Assembly (NCBI GenBank): GCA_020634815.1
Contig: JACKBA010000030.1
Span: 19,904-83,903 of the forward strand
Reading direction: 5' to 3'
Length of the DNA stretch: 64,000 nt
DNA from: Caldilineaceae bacterium
Lineage (GTDB): Bacteria; Chloroflexota; Anaerolineae; Caldilineales; Caldilineaceae
The translations under genes and the position numbers were made by a program. Below the pieces are notes generated by a model. The model saw only the letters and a program-made list of their open reading frames with translations, did not search any database and was not told where the DNA came from. Shown piece after piece: positions 52,970 through 64,000 of this stretch; the stretch's first letter is position 1, and every line of letters begins with the position of its first letter.

Positions 52970-54220
52970 GTGCCCGAACAAACCGATACATCGACGCTGC
53001 GCCAGGAACTCTACGACCTGCGCCTGCGCGCCACCCGCCTGCAACAGGAGATCCTAGCCACTACTGACCCCGCCGTCCTGGACGAACTTTTGAAGGACGC
53101 CGGCCAGGTCGAGAGCGATATTTCCAGCACCGAGGCAAGCCTGCGCCAGACAGAGCAGGCCGGAGCCAAGGCGGAATCGCAACACGCCGTCACGCGCAGC
53201 AACAAAACCACGGCGCTCGATGCGACCGTCAGCCTGCGCATGACGCACATCCCGACAGCCATTTACCACCTGCTCGACACGGATGCCAGCCCCCTGCTCG
53301 AGGTGGAACTGGTCAATACCGCACGCGAGATGCGCCGGGTGCGCGTCACGGCGCGTGTCGAAGGCTACAGCGCTGATGCCGTCGCCACGGTAGAACTGGA
53401 CCGCAACGGGGAGGGCGTCCGCAAGAAGGTAAAGTTGCTGCCGACGCTCTTTCCCCAGGCGACCGATCCCGTACACGAGTTGACACGCGCTACGGTGACG
53501 GTGCTCGTAGAGGAGTTGATCTACGCCGGCGAGAACAGCGCCAAGATTGGCACGGCCGTGCGCATCGAGAACCACGACTCGCTGCCCATTTGGATGCTGG
53601 CGCGCAACTCGGCGCCGCTCGCCGTGCGCGACCCGCAGAGCGGCGCGTGGGTCGACCTGACGCGCTACTTCGGTGCGTTCGTCACGCCGAACCGGCCCGA
53701 GGTCATGGCCTTTCTGCGCAAGGCAGCCGCCCATCACCCCCAGAAGCGCCTGGCCGGCTACCAGAGCGACGTCACCGCTCAGGCCCGCGCCATTTTCGAC
53801 GCGCTCAAGGAAGACGCCGATATTACCTATGTCAACTCGCTCATCGCCTTCAACCCGGATGAGAGCGCGCGCGGGCAGCGTGTCCGCCTGCCGCGCGAGA
53901 GCCTTGCCGAGCGCCAGGCGAACTGCATCGACGGCACGCTGCTCTTTGCCAGCCTGCTTGAGGCTGCGTCGCTGCACCCGGCCATCGTGGTCGTGCCCGG
54001 CCATGCCTTCGTGGCGTGGGAACGCAGCGCCGACAGCGGGCGATGGGCCTATCTCGAAACGACGATGATCGGCACAAATACCTTTGCCGAGGCCCAGGAA
54101 ATCGGCGGGCGAAAAGCGGAGTTCTGGGAGAAGCAGGCTGCCGATGGCGACGCCAACAAGTTCCGGCGCTGGCCGCTCAAGGAACTTCGCACCGCATACG
54201 GCATTACACCCCTCGAGTAA
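52970..54220 (+). CDS. Transglutaminase-like cysteine protease with coiled-coil start
   Basis: A 416-residue protein. The first 70 residues are a charged heptad-like helix, probably a coiled coil. A beta-rich region follows (about 85-230). The C-terminal part holds a papain/transglutaminase-like catalytic site: C319 in RQANCIDGTLLFASLLEA, H345 in VVVPGHAFVAWE, and an acidic residue after it in YLETTM. No signal peptide or membrane segment. AAGGAGAG precedes a 7-base gap to the ATG. It may cleave or crosslink proteins; the target is unknown. It lies between a metalloprotease and a muramidase fusion in one operon. Confidence 0.75.
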   Translation: MPEQTDTSTLRQELYDLRLRATRLQQEILATTDPAVLDELLKDAGQVESDISSTEASLRQTEQAGAKAESQHAVTRSNKTTALDATVSLRMTHIPTAIYHLLDTDASPLLEVELVNTAREMRRVRVTARVEGYSADAVATVELDRNGEGVRKKVKLLPTLFPQATDPVHELTRATVTVLVEELIYAGENSAKIGTAVRIENHDSLPIWMLARNSAPLAVRDPQSGAWVDLTRYFGAFVTPNRPEVMAFLRKAAAHHPQKRLAGYQSDVTAQARAIFDALKEDADITYVNSLIAFNPDESARGQRVRLPRESLAERQANCIDGTLLFASLLEAASLHPAIVVVPGHAFVAWERSADSGRWAYLETTMIGTNTFAEAQEIGGRKAEFWEKQAADGDANKFRRWPLKELRTAYGITPLE

Positions 54221-54241
54221 GGACGCAGACAGGAGAAATTG

Positions 54242-57202
<2,961 letters not shown>

Positions 57203-57226
57203 AATCGAGCACTTCTGACGACGTAC

Positions 57227-57271
57227 ACGCTACCGCCTCCCTGTCGAAACGTGACAGGGAGGCGGTAGCGT
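57227..57271 (+). terminator. Strong hairpin terminator of the hydrolase operon
   Basis: A perfect 19-bp stem beginning ACGCTACCGCCTCCCTGTC with a 7-base loop, 24 bases after the stop of the fusion gene. No long T-run follows, but the stem is the strongest in the window. Confidence 0.8.
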
Positions 57272-57420
57272 CTGCCTCCCCATCTTCTGCCCAAGCACAA
57301 ATTGCCCAGTTACACAGGGCGCATTCCTGCCCGCTTCCGCTATCATGAAAGTTCGCCGCCATCAGGTCAGTGAAAACCGAATACAATCGGCGACGTCACC
57401 TGACGTCCGAGAACGTGGAG

Positions 57421-57758
57421 GTTTCACGCCACGTTGAGATTCGCCGCCTGCCGCTTGCGCGAGCCAGGAAAACATTCCGCGAGGCGTACCAGCGGGTCAG
57501 CGGCGTCTGCCGCACGGTGCGCGGTCCGGGCATGTCCGCCGGTCTCGGCCAAATTCAGATTCTCGGCGTGAACCAGGTCGCCGGTGAGAAGGTCTTTACG
57601 CTGCGCTTCTTACAAGGCCGCAACCCGGACTGGGTGCACCGCCCCTTCTTCGCGCGCTTAGACCCTGCGGCAACGTGGTGGACGGATCTCAAGCCCGCCT
57701 TCGGGCGCGAGCGATTCTTCTTCGACGATGAGGCGGAGGTGAGCGGGGTGTCGGGAGG
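57421..57758 (+). pseudogene. C-terminal fragment of a KamA-like (lysine 2,3-aminomutase family) gene
   Basis: The plus strand encodes FREAYQRVSGVCRTVRGPGM followed by VAGEKVFTLRFLQGRNPDWV, then HRPFFARLDPAATWW and LKPAFGRERFFFDDE. This resembles the C-terminal part of radical-SAM aminomutase-like proteins. The radical-SAM core with its CxxxCxxC site is missing. The 3' end runs into the family C repeat, which supplies an accidental stop. An ATG at 57370 would make a 143-residue product, but the sequence before 57421 does not look homologous. I read it as a remnant left by deletion; family identity is from memory and moderate. Confidence 0.5.
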
Positions 57759-57823
57759 TTGGAGATTGGAGATTGGAGATTGGAGAATGCCCAATCTCTG
57801 ATCTCCAATCTCCAATCTCTGAT
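57759..57823. repeat. Palindromic low-complexity repeat, family C
   Basis: Three and a half TTGGAGA units on the left and CCAATCTC units on the right with only a few bases between, i.e. a compact hairpin. Second copy of the repeat at 15563-15700. It replaces the natural end of the KamA-like remnant. Confidence 0.75.
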
Positions 57824-57843
57824 CGCCAGGGATTTTCCTTGCG

Positions 57844-58380
57844 CTACTTGCCGGCCAGTTCGGGCGCGTCGGGCTTGGCAAGCAGGACGACGGCGCCCAT
57901 CAGCGCCAGCCCGGAGAGGCTCAACGGGGCCAGTGGCGGGGGCGCACTTTCGCCACCCTCGCGTTCGCCGCCTTCGCGGGCTTTCTCCCCTTCTTCGTCA
58001 TCCTGTTGCAGCGTGCGCTCCACATCGGCGCCGGCGCCATTGCTGATCGTCTGGTAGCCATTCGGGCGCACCGCCAACACGGCGGGCGCCTGCGCCTCGC
58101 CACCTTCGCGGCTCTCCAGGTGCTCCCAGGCGCCGAGCAGCCCACTCAACGACAACACGAGCAGGAGCAGAACGAGCAGGTGGCGGAAGGTGCCCTTGGC
58201 AAAGAAGCCCAGAAGGATCGCAACGGCCCCGACGAGAGACGCAACATTTGCCACGTTCTGAATGCCGTCCACATGGTTGGTGACGAGTAGTTCGGCGAGC
58301 AGCATGACAAAACCGCCCAGAAGCAACACGAGCAGGATAGTGATCAAATTGCGGCGTACCATCGCCTGAAGACCGGTCAT
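57844..58380 (-). CDS. Small membrane protein of unknown function
   Basis: A 178-residue protein with three hydrophobic segments in the first 85 residues, then a Glu/Gly/Arg-rich soluble stretch (EEGEKAREGGEREGGESAPP) and one more helix near the C-terminus. No family recognised. It lies 125 bases downstream of the histidine kinase gene on the same strand and might be cotranscribed with it. The gap between them shows no clear promoter. Confidence 0.65.
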   Translation of the reverse strand: MTGLQAMVRRNLITILLVLLLGGFVMLLAELLVTNHVDGIQNVANVASLVGAVAILLGFFAKGTFRHLLVLLLLVLSLSGLLGAWEHLESREGGEAQAPAVLAVRPNGYQTISNGAGADVERTLQQDDEEGEKAREGGEREGGESAPPPLAPLSLSGLALMGAVVLLAKPDAPELAGK

Positions 58381-58505
58381 GAGTCCCTTTCCTTACAATG
58401 AAGATTCACCCGTTCGCAACTCGCAACGCGGGTGTAATACAGGCAACCCTGGATCGAGCAGTTGCCCCAATAGTCTACACCTCATTCGATCCGGCAGCGT
58501 TAACT

Positions 58506-59828
58506 TCATCTGAGCGTTGTGTTAAGGGTATGTTGGCGCAGTGAGACTTCCGTTCCGGCGCCCGGAGTACTCCTCACGTCGAGGGTAGCCCCGATCTCCG
58601 CCGCACGCTCGCGCATTCCGGCCAGCCCGTAGCGATCGCCCGCTACAGTCGCGACGTCGAAACCGGCGCCATCGTCTCGCACGGTCAACGCCAGCGCCTC
58701 TTCCGTTCGTGCCAGCCGCACGCCGACCTGCGCGGCGCCGGCATGTTGCTCCACGTTGGCCAACGCCGCCTCTGCCGTGCGATAGATCGCCTGTTCCGTG
58801 GCCGGGTCCAGCGCGCCCACCTCGTCGACAACGCAGTCGAAGTCGATGGCGAGCCGCTCGGCGTAGCTGCGGCAGAGCTGGCGCAGCGCCTCGCTCAGCC
58901 CCAGGTCGGCCAGCGGCGTGGCGCGCAGTGCCTGGATCGACCGCCGCGCCTCGCCGATGCCGTCGCGCACGGTCGTCTGAGCTGCGACAAGCTGCGCCTG
59001 TGCCGCATCGGGGTCGCTCGTCATGAGCCGGCCAAGCGCCTGCAACTGCACGCTCAGCCCGGTCAGTGAGTGGGCCAGCGTGTCGTGCATCTCGCGCGCC
59101 AGGCGGTTGCGCTCACGGCTCTCCGTCAACTGCTCCACCGTGGCGGCGCGTGCAGCCAGCCGCCGATTGGCTTCTTCCAGCGCGGTCTGTTCGCGCCGTT
59201 GCGCCGCAGCCAGCCGTTCCACGACAATCGCCACCAGGCCGATGATCGCCAGCCGGCCGGCCAGATCCACGAGCAGCGCAGCACGCGCCGCCGGCGTGTT
59301 CTCCGGCAGCAGCACGGCCAGCAGATTGCCGGCGACGACGACCGCCATGGCGACATTCAGCCCGCGCCGGCCATATTGCCAGGTTGCCAACACAACGGGC
59401 ACGGCCAGCCACGCCAGATTGAAGCCGGCATCGACAAAGAGGTTGAAGTCGGCAAGTTCCGCCGTCGTCGTACCGCTCGCCGGGCCGGCCAGCCCGCTCT
59501 CCAGCCAGTAGCCGCCAACCAGCAGTATGCGCATCAGCAGCGGGCTGGCGAGCGACCAGGCCAGCATGACCGGCAGGAAGGCCCGCCCCAACAGAAGCTG
59601 CGTGCGCGGCCAACTCAGCACGATCAGGAAAAGCGCGCTCTCGGCGAGCACGGCGAAGCCCAGCCACTGTCCGGGCAGGCGCCATGCCACCACCAACAGC
59701 ACGACGACCACCACAAATGCCAGCCGGATCCACGCGGCCAGGCGAAAGACGTGGAGAAGGCCGGGGGCGATGGTTGGTTGAGGTGTTGAGGGCTTGGGGT
59801 TTTGGGGTGTTTTGGTGATGAAGCCCAT
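58506..59828 (-). CDS. Sensor histidine kinase, NarL/LiaS type
   Basis: A 440-residue membrane sensor kinase. About six membrane helices span residues 25-210. The HisKA_3 dimerisation helix has the phosphorylated histidine in RLAREMHDTLAHSLTG near residue 246, and the ATP-binding domain has DDGAGF and YGLAGMRERA. Such kinases pair with LuxR-type response regulators; none is encoded beside it. The first 22 residues (Pro/Thr-rich) come from simple-sequence DNA with CCCCAAAACACC words, so the natural start may have been altered. A half family A repeat lies just upstream. Confidence 0.9.
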   Translation of the reverse strand: MGFITKTPQNPKPSTPQPTIAPGLLHVFRLAAWIRLAFVVVVVLLVVAWRLPGQWLGFAVLAESALFLIVLSWPRTQLLLGRAFLPVMLAWSLASPLLMRILLVGGYWLESGLAGPASGTTTAELADFNLFVDAGFNLAWLAVPVVLATWQYGRRGLNVAMAVVVAGNLLAVLLPENTPAARAALLVDLAGRLAIIGLVAIVVERLAAAQRREQTALEEANRRLAARAATVEQLTESRERNRLAREMHDTLAHSLTGLSVQLQALGRLMTSDPDAAQAQLVAAQTTVRDGIGEARRSIQALRATPLADLGLSEALRQLCRSYAERLAIDFDCVVDEVGALDPATEQAIYRTAEAALANVEQHAGAAQVGVRLARTEEALALTVRDDGAGFDVATVAGDRYGLAGMRERAAEIGATLDVRSTPGAGTEVSLRQHTLNTTLR

Positions 59829-59844
59829 GCCCGTCTCTCTTCTT

Positions 59845-59885
59845 TCCTCTGCGTTCGCTTTGCGCCTCTGCGCCTCTGCGTCAAA
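59845..59885. repeat. Half copy of repeat family A
   Basis: A pyrimidine-rich right arm only, ending GCGCCTCTGCGCCTCTGCGT and CAA. It lies between the histidine kinase start and the end of the adaptor gene. Confidence 0.65.
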
Positions 59886-59910
59886 GTACTCAGCGTTTTC
59901 AAATAGCCAA

Positions 59911-61257
59911 TCACTTCGTGACCGCGGCCGACATGCCCCAGCGCAAGTCGCTCATGCCGTCACCTGCCCCGTCCAGCACAATGGTGGCCGTATAGGTCAC
60001 GTCGCCGCGCTTGAAGTCACTGGCCGGCTGGATGTGCTCTACTCTACCGCGGAAGGTGGCGCCGGGCAAGGCATCGACCGCCACGGCCACGACGTCGCCC
60101 TCGTGCAGGCTGACGACATCCAGCTCGCTCAGCGTGTCGGTCTCCACCACCCATTGCCGCGTATTGCCCAGGCGGATGACGGGCACACCGGGCGCCACGA
60201 ATTCGCCTGCCCGTACGGCCACACTGCTGACCTCGCCGGCAAAGGGCGCGGTGAGGCTCGTCGTCTCCAGCGCAGCCGCGGCCTGGGCAACGGCGGCTGC
60301 CGCAGCGGCGACCTGGGCCTGCGCCGCCGCAATCTCTTCGGGACGCGGTCCGGCTTCCAGCAGATCCAGCGCGGCGGCGGCAGAGCGCACATTGGCCTGC
60401 GCCCTGGCCACGTCGGCGGGATGCGCGTCGGCCAGCACCTCATCTTTGGCCGCCCGCGCCTGTGCCACCTGCGTTTGGGCCACCCACACATCCTCGGCGG
60501 TCGCACCCGCGACGACATTCTCATGTTGCGCTTTGGCGCGCTCATACTCCACAGAGGCCTGTTCCAGGCGCAGCGACTCGGGTCGAGCGCCGATGTCATT
60601 GGCCCACGACACCTGGTTGTAGGCGGACTGGGCGTTGCGCAGCGAAGCCTCAGCCTGGCGCAGCGTGGCCTCCGCCGCGGTGAGTTCGGCGGGCGTGGCG
60701 CCGGCCTGCACGCGTGCCAGGTTTGCCTGCGCTGCGGCAATCGCCTTGTCAGCGCTGGCAACCTGTTCGGGCGTGGCGCCATCCACCAGGCGGTAGAGAT
60801 TCAGCTCGGCCACTTCCGCCGCGGCCTGCGCCTGCGCGATTTCCTCGGCCCGTGCGCCGGCCTGCAACCGCTCAAGATTCGCCTGCGCCTGAGCCAGATT
60901 TGCCTCGGCCTGCGCCAGCGCGGCCCGCTGCGCGCTGTTCTCCAGCGTGATCAGCGTGGCGCCCGCTTCCACCCAGTCGCCCTCGGCCACGTCGATCGAC
61001 GCTACCGTGTTGGAGGCGGCGAAGCTCAACAGGGCATAGTGCGCCGGCATGACGTATCCGTCGGCGGTGATGGCGGGCAATTCGGCTGCTACCGTCTCCG
61101 ACGCCGTCGTCTCTACCGTTTCTAGGACATCGCTGGACGCCATGCTGAGCGCGGCACCACGGTCGAGGAAGAACCAGGCGCCAACCACGACGAGCCCGCC
61201 AAATAGCAGGATGACCCATACCATACGTCGTATTCTGGAAGTTGTTTGCTTGTTCAT
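59911..61257 (-). CDS. Periplasmic adaptor / membrane fusion protein (HlyD-MacA type)
   Basis: A 448-residue exporter adaptor. One N-terminal membrane anchor (MVWVILLFGGLVVVGAWFFL), a biotinyl-lipoyl domain half (VAEGDWVEAGATLITLE), a long Ala/Gln/Glu-rich helical hairpin (about 110-310), the second lipoyl half (SLTAPFAGEVSSVAVRAGEF) and a beta-barrel. The ATG at 61257 has GGAG 8 bases upstream. It should work with the MacB-type permease at 62250-64000 on the same strand; the cognate ATPase is presumably upstream, outside the window. A toxin-antitoxin-like module lies between the two exporter genes. Confidence 0.9.
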   Translation of the reverse strand: MNKQTTSRIRRMVWVILLFGGLVVVGAWFFLDRGAALSMASSDVLETVETTASETVAAELPAITADGYVMPAHYALLSFAASNTVASIDVAEGDWVEAGATLITLENSAQRAALAQAEANLAQAQANLERLQAGARAEEIAQAQAAAEVAELNLYRLVDGATPEQVASADKAIAAAQANLARVQAGATPAELTAAEATLRQAEASLRNAQSAYNQVSWANDIGARPESLRLEQASVEYERAKAQHENVVAGATAEDVWVAQTQVAQARAAKDEVLADAHPADVARAQANVRSAAAALDLLEAGPRPEEIAAAQAQVAAAAAAVAQAAAALETTSLTAPFAGEVSSVAVRAGEFVAPGVPVIRLGNTRQWVVETDTLSELDVVSLHEGDVVAVAVDALPGATFRGRVEHIQPASDFKRGDVTYTATIVLDGAGDGMSDLRWGMSAAVTK

Positions 61258-61267
61258 TGCGCCACTC

Positions 61268-61303
61268 CTCATGGTCAGACTCGGAAAATCTAGTCACCAT
61301 GAG
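61268..61303. promoter_or_regulatory. Inverted repeat before the adaptor gene
   Basis: CTCATGGT at 61268-61275 and its exact inverse at 61296-61303, 20 bases apart, directly upstream of the adaptor start. It includes the adaptor's ribosome site, so it could form an RNA hairpin blocking translation or be a protein-binding site. Confidence 0.4.
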
Positions 61304-61333
61304 TGTCGCGCCGGCAGCGGAGAGTGTGTAGTC

Positions 61334-61362
61334 ACTGGCGTCACGGTGGATGTGACGCCAGT
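61334..61362 (-). terminator. Terminator of the HicBA module
   Basis: ACTGGCGTCAC and its exact complement (11 bp) with a 7-base loop, 10 bases beyond the hicA stop. Confidence 0.6.
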
Positions 61363-61372
61363 CATCCAAATA

Positions 61373-61585
61373 TCAGGTCAGGTCTTCGGGGTTCAGCCCT
61401 GCCTGTCGGATGATTGCACGCAGCGTGCCCCGGTCCAGCTCTTTATGGTCGGGGACAACGACCTGAGCGAATGGATCATCGCGCCGAAGGATCATATGGC
61501 TGCCGCGCTGGCGCACAACCCGAAACCCGTGCCGTTGGAGCAACGCCACGCACTCGCGGCCGGAGATCGATGGCAATTTGCTCAT
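61373..61585 (-). CDS. hicA: HicA-family mRNA interferase toxin
   Basis: A 70-residue HicA protein with the dsRBD-like fold: GRECVALLQRHGFRVVRQRG, then SHMILRR with the catalytic histidine, then VVVPDHKELDRGTLRAIIRQ and GLNPEDL. It cleaves mRNA when free of HicB. The start overlaps the hicB stop by 4 bases (ATGA). Order hicB-hicA; both lie downstream of a DUF2442 gene. Confidence 0.9.
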   Translation of the reverse strand: MSKLPSISGRECVALLQRHGFRVVRQRGSHMILRRDDPFAQVVVPDHKELDRGTLRAIIRQAGLNPEDLT

Positions 61586-61788
61586 ACGGCAATGAGCATC
61601 GCTTCGAAGCGCTCCTCGGGTACTGGCAGTCTGTCTTCTTCGAGTGCCTCAATATAGAGATCGATCGCCTCACGAATATTGGCAAGTGCCTCTTCGCGGG
61701 TTTCACCCTGGCTCACACACCCTGGCAGACTGGGACATTCAACAACCCAGTAGTTGTCTTCGCCTGGATAAAGTAGTACCTGGCGCAT
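61582..61788 (-). CDS. hicB: HicB-family antitoxin
   Basis: A 68-residue partial-RNase-H-fold HicB: VLLYPGEDNYWVVECPSLPG, then CVSQGETREEALANIREAID and a C-terminal helix. It lacks a separate DNA-binding domain, so operon control may come from elsewhere. The ATG at 61788 fits the family start. It lies 14 bases after the DUF2442 stop. Confidence 0.88.
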   Translation of the reverse strand: MRQVLLYPGEDNYWVVECPSLPGCVSQGETREEALANIREAIDLYIEALEEDRLPVPEERFEAMLIAV

Positions 61789-61802
61789 AGTGGAAAAGAC
61801 TC

Positions 61803-62057
61803 CTAAAACTGAAAGTAGCCGGCAAGTTCGACGACAACCCAATGTGCCTCGATCGTATCCGCTGACAGGTCTGCACCGCTCCCCCATTCAACGAAGAATC
61901 CACCATTTGTTACTTTGGCAAACTCCCGCTGATCTCTCAGTGACTCAAAGGCCTCAAATTCGAGATAGGGTGTAACATCAAAGTGGCCTGTGCGCCCGTC
62001 ATCTGCAATTACAAGCAGAACCATATCTTCCATTGGGCGTACTTCAATGATTCTCAC
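61803..62057 (-). CDS. DUF2442-family protein
   Basis: An 84-residue protein with the DUF2442 layout: start RIIEVRPMEDMVLLVIADDG, a FDVTPYLEFEAFESL middle and a C-terminal acidic ADLSADTIEA helix. DUF2442 proteins are commonly encoded next to DUF4160 partners in toxin-antitoxin-like pairs. Here the partner is absent and hicB follows after 14 bases, so it may be the third member of this module, possibly the DNA-binding regulator that HicB lacks. That role is inference. Confidence 0.8.
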   Translation of the reverse strand: MRIIEVRPMEDMVLLVIADDGRTGHFDVTPYLEFEAFESLRDQREFAKVTNGGFFVEWGSGADLSADTIEAHWVVVELAGYFQF

Positions 62058-62211
62058 TGGTCCACCCCCTGATTAGAAACGGTTTGCTGCGACTATCCTC
62101 CGGCAGGTCGTGTTATGCCGATTATCTCATACGCGACCTCATGCGGCAACATCCTTGCGCTAATCCCCAATCCCCAAAACTCGCAAGTAACGCCAACCGC
62201 CCATCTGCCGT

Positions 62212-62250
62212 TCACCCCCTCATCCCCTCATCCCCCCATCCCCTCGCCCC
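62212..62250. repeat. Half copy of repeat family B
   Basis: TCACCCCCTCATCCCCTCAT and related words, abutting the stop codon of the MacB-type permease on the minus strand. The remaining gap 62058-62211 contains nothing I can identify beyond the probable promoter of the DUF2442 gene. Confidence 0.65.
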
Positions 62251-64000
62251 TACTCATAACTCAAACTCTCCCGCACACTCAAACTCGCCGCGCTGCGCGC
62301 CGGCAGGATGCTCGCCAGCGTGCCGATGAGCAGCACGATGCCCAGCCACAGACCGATGCCATTGGCCGCGTAGGCGAAATCCAGCGGGCGGTCGAGGAAG
62401 GAAAGGCCGACGATGGTCGTCAGCATCCAGGAGAGCGGGAAGCTCGCCGCCACCGCCAGCACAAAGCTGACGAGCGTCACAACCATGCTCTCGCCCCAGA
62501 AGATCTGTACGATGGCCCGTGTGTCCGCCCCGATGGCGCGCATGACGCCGATCTCCTTGCTGCGCTCAAGCACGTTGATGCTCATCATACCCATGAGCGC
62601 CAGCCCGCCGACCAACGCGATCAGGATCGACATGGCCAGCAGGAAGGTGACCAGCACGCCGAACAACTCGAAGATGCGATCCTTGATGGTCGTGATTGCC
62701 AGCGACGAGAAGACGTCGATGCCGTTCGCGTCCAGGGAGGCGACCAACTCCTGCGTCAGCGCAAGCTGGTGCGCCGGATCGGGGTCGACGAACTGCACTT
62801 GCAGGCTCAGCGTGCGGTCGGTGCGATGCAGCATGCGGTCGAGCGCGGCCAGGTCGAGATAGACGCCCGTCTCCTCGGCGCGCTTGTCCTGGTTGAAGCC
62901 GACCACCACCCACGCCGTCTCCTCACCCTCCAGCGTCAGCGTCACCGTGTCGCCGAGCGCCACGCCCTCGCTCTTCGCCCAGTTGCGGTTCAGGACGATC
63001 TCGTTGGCGCCGCCGGGATGCGTCCAACGCCCCGCCACGATCTCCGGCGTGTAGAGTTGCGTATCCGCCGGCCCGGCAAAGACGGTCACCTTCACCTGCT
63101 GCCCCGACGGCACGCCCATGGTCGTTTCCTCGAAGTGCCACGCCTCGACGTGCGCGACGGCAGGGTGCGCCGCCACCAACGGCAGCACCGCGCTGATGCG
63201 CTCCTCCTGGCCCAGCGCCAGCAGCACATCCATGCTGCTCTGCACCTCGACCATCTGATCCAGGCTGGTGTGGAGCGAGCGGTTCGTGGTCAGCACGGCC
63301 ATGAAGATGCCGCCGCCCAGGCTCAATGTGAGCAGCGTCAGCGCCAGCCGCGATGGGTTGCGCACGCTGTTGCGCAGCGCCAGCGCCCACACCCGCCCCA
63401 ACCCGCGCACGCTCCCCAGCCAGCGCATCAGCACGCTGCTTTGGTCGGCCAGCCCGTAGTCGGCGATTGCCTCGCGCACGGTGATGGCCGCGCCCTGGCG
63501 CAACGGCCACGCCGCGGCCAGGAAGGGCACGGCCAGCCCGACGACGACCATGACGCCCAACGCATGCCAGGACACACGGGGCGGATAGAGGTCGAAGTTG
63601 AGATTGCCCGCCAGAAACGCAGCCAGCCGATAGCCCAGCCGGCTCGCCAGCGGCACGCCAATCGCCATGCCCAGCACGCCGTAGGCCAGCACCGTCTGGT
63701 TGTAGATGCGCCGGATCAGCCGCGTGTCCGCGCCGATGGCCTTCATCATGCCGATTTGGTCGATCTGCTGCGCCACCAGCGCGCTCATGGTGTTGGTGAC
63801 CAGCGCACCGCTGAGCAGCAGCGCCAGCACGCCAAGCGCGCCCATGATCAGCAGCAGCACGTCGATGGTTTCCTGCAGCGGGTGGACGGCGGGATCCTTG
63901 AGCGTCATGCGCTCCACGGTGTAGCCGGCGCGCTCCAGCCGGTCGCGTGCCGCCGCGCCGGCCGCAGCGTTCGATTCGCCGTCGGCCACGGTCAGGTAGA
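62250..64000 (-). CDS. MacB/FtsX-type ABC transporter permease (5' end outside window)
   Basis: At least 583 residues, open to the window edge. Two FtsX-type blocks are seen, each with membrane helices and the family pattern: QIDQIGMMKAIGADTRLIRR early and ERSKEIGVMRAIGADTRAIV late, ending LASILPARSAASLSVRESL. An extracytoplasmic MacB-like domain lies between (about residues 235-420). This long two-module type moves lipids or macrolide-like substrates with an ATPase and an adaptor (59911-61257). Its stop is written into a family B repeat. Confidence 0.9.
   Translation of the reverse strand, partial: YLTVADGESNAAAGAAARDRLERAGYTVERMTLKDPAVHPLQETIDVLLLIMGALGVLALLLSGALVTNTMSALVAQQIDQIGMMKAIGADTRLIRRIYNQTVLAYGVLGMAIGVPLASRLGYRLAAFLAGNLNFDLYPPRVSWHALGVMVVVGLAVPFLAAAWPLRQGAAITVREAIADYGLADQSSVLMRWLGSVRGLGRVWALALRNSVRNPSRLALTLLTLSLGGGIFMAVLTTNRSLHTSLDQMVEVQSSMDVLLALGQEERISAVLPLVAAHPAVAHVEAWHFEETTMGVPSGQQVKVTVFAGPADTQLYTPEIVAGRWTHPGGANEIVLNRNWAKSEGVALGDTVTLTLEGEETAWVVVGFNQDKRAEETGVYLDLAALDRMLHRTDRTLSLQVQFVDPDPAHQLALTQELVASLDANGIDVFSSLAITTIKDRIFELFGVLVTFLLAMSILIALVGGLALMGMMSINVLERSKEIGVMRAIGADTRAIVQIFWGESMVVTLVSFVLAVAASFPLSWMLTTIVGLSFLDRPLDFAYAANGIGLWLGIVLLIGTLASILPARSAASLSVRESLSYE

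Overview
The window is high-GC bacterial chromosome with tightly packed genes. The gene content suggests a free-living, Gram-negative-like or monoderm soil or water heterotroph. My best guess is Chloroflexota (Anaerolineae/Caldilineae-like). The basis is the mix of paired PstB ATPases, many URO-D-like paralogs, citramalate synthase, a CarH-type light sensor beside crtB, and several families of palindromic low-complexity repeats. This assignment is inference; no rRNA or other marker gene is present. I saw no rRNA, tRNA or CRISPR array.

Layout. 1-2095: end of a phosphate-uptake operon (pstB1, pstB2, phoU). 2047-6250 (minus): MarR regulator plus a two-subunit ABC exporter. 6511-10527: CPBP protease, URO-D-like protein, an IS1-like insertion sequence with a frameshifted transposase, and a nucleotidyltransferase. 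10689-17386: leuB, PEP carboxylase, HAD phosphatase and citramalate synthase, i.e. oxaloacetate supply and branched-chain amino acid synthesis. 17387-18231: a scar of mobile DNA (periodic repeat array, IS630 remnant, truncated gene). 18232-21507: lipoprotein, DUF2723 membrane protein, second URO-D-like protein. 21837-31882 (minus): a plant-polysaccharide locus with GH2 and GH51 enzymes, a sugar ABC transporter whose three genes are all frameshifted, and two tandem LacI regulators. 31989-37300: glycosyltransferase, ligA, pRiA4b ORF-3-like protein.

37424-46707 is a coherent light-response cluster. crtB and a CarH-type B12 photoreceptor diverge from two near-consensus promoters. The carH side continues with an epimerase, an SRPBCC protein, a CrtI-like oxidoreductase, a lactate dehydrogenase, an unknown membrane protein and a photolyase. 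46784-51901: Ycf46-like AAA ATPase, an unusual VP-repeat membrane protein, and a tgt-uppP-PstS-like operon.

52210-57202 is the most unusual part: a three-gene operon of a metzincin-type metalloprotease, a transglutaminase-like cysteine protease and a 986-residue glycosidase/SH3/muramidase protein ending in two membrane helices. None has a signal peptide, and the last gene carries a strong internal start in front of its membrane part. It reads like a self-contained lytic or conflict cassette. 57227-64000: a gene remnant, a small membrane protein, an orphan histidine kinase, and a MacB-type exporter (adaptor and permease) split by a DUF2442-HicB-HicA module.

Palindromic repeats of four families sit between genes, and many of them contain or touch the stop codons of their neighbours.
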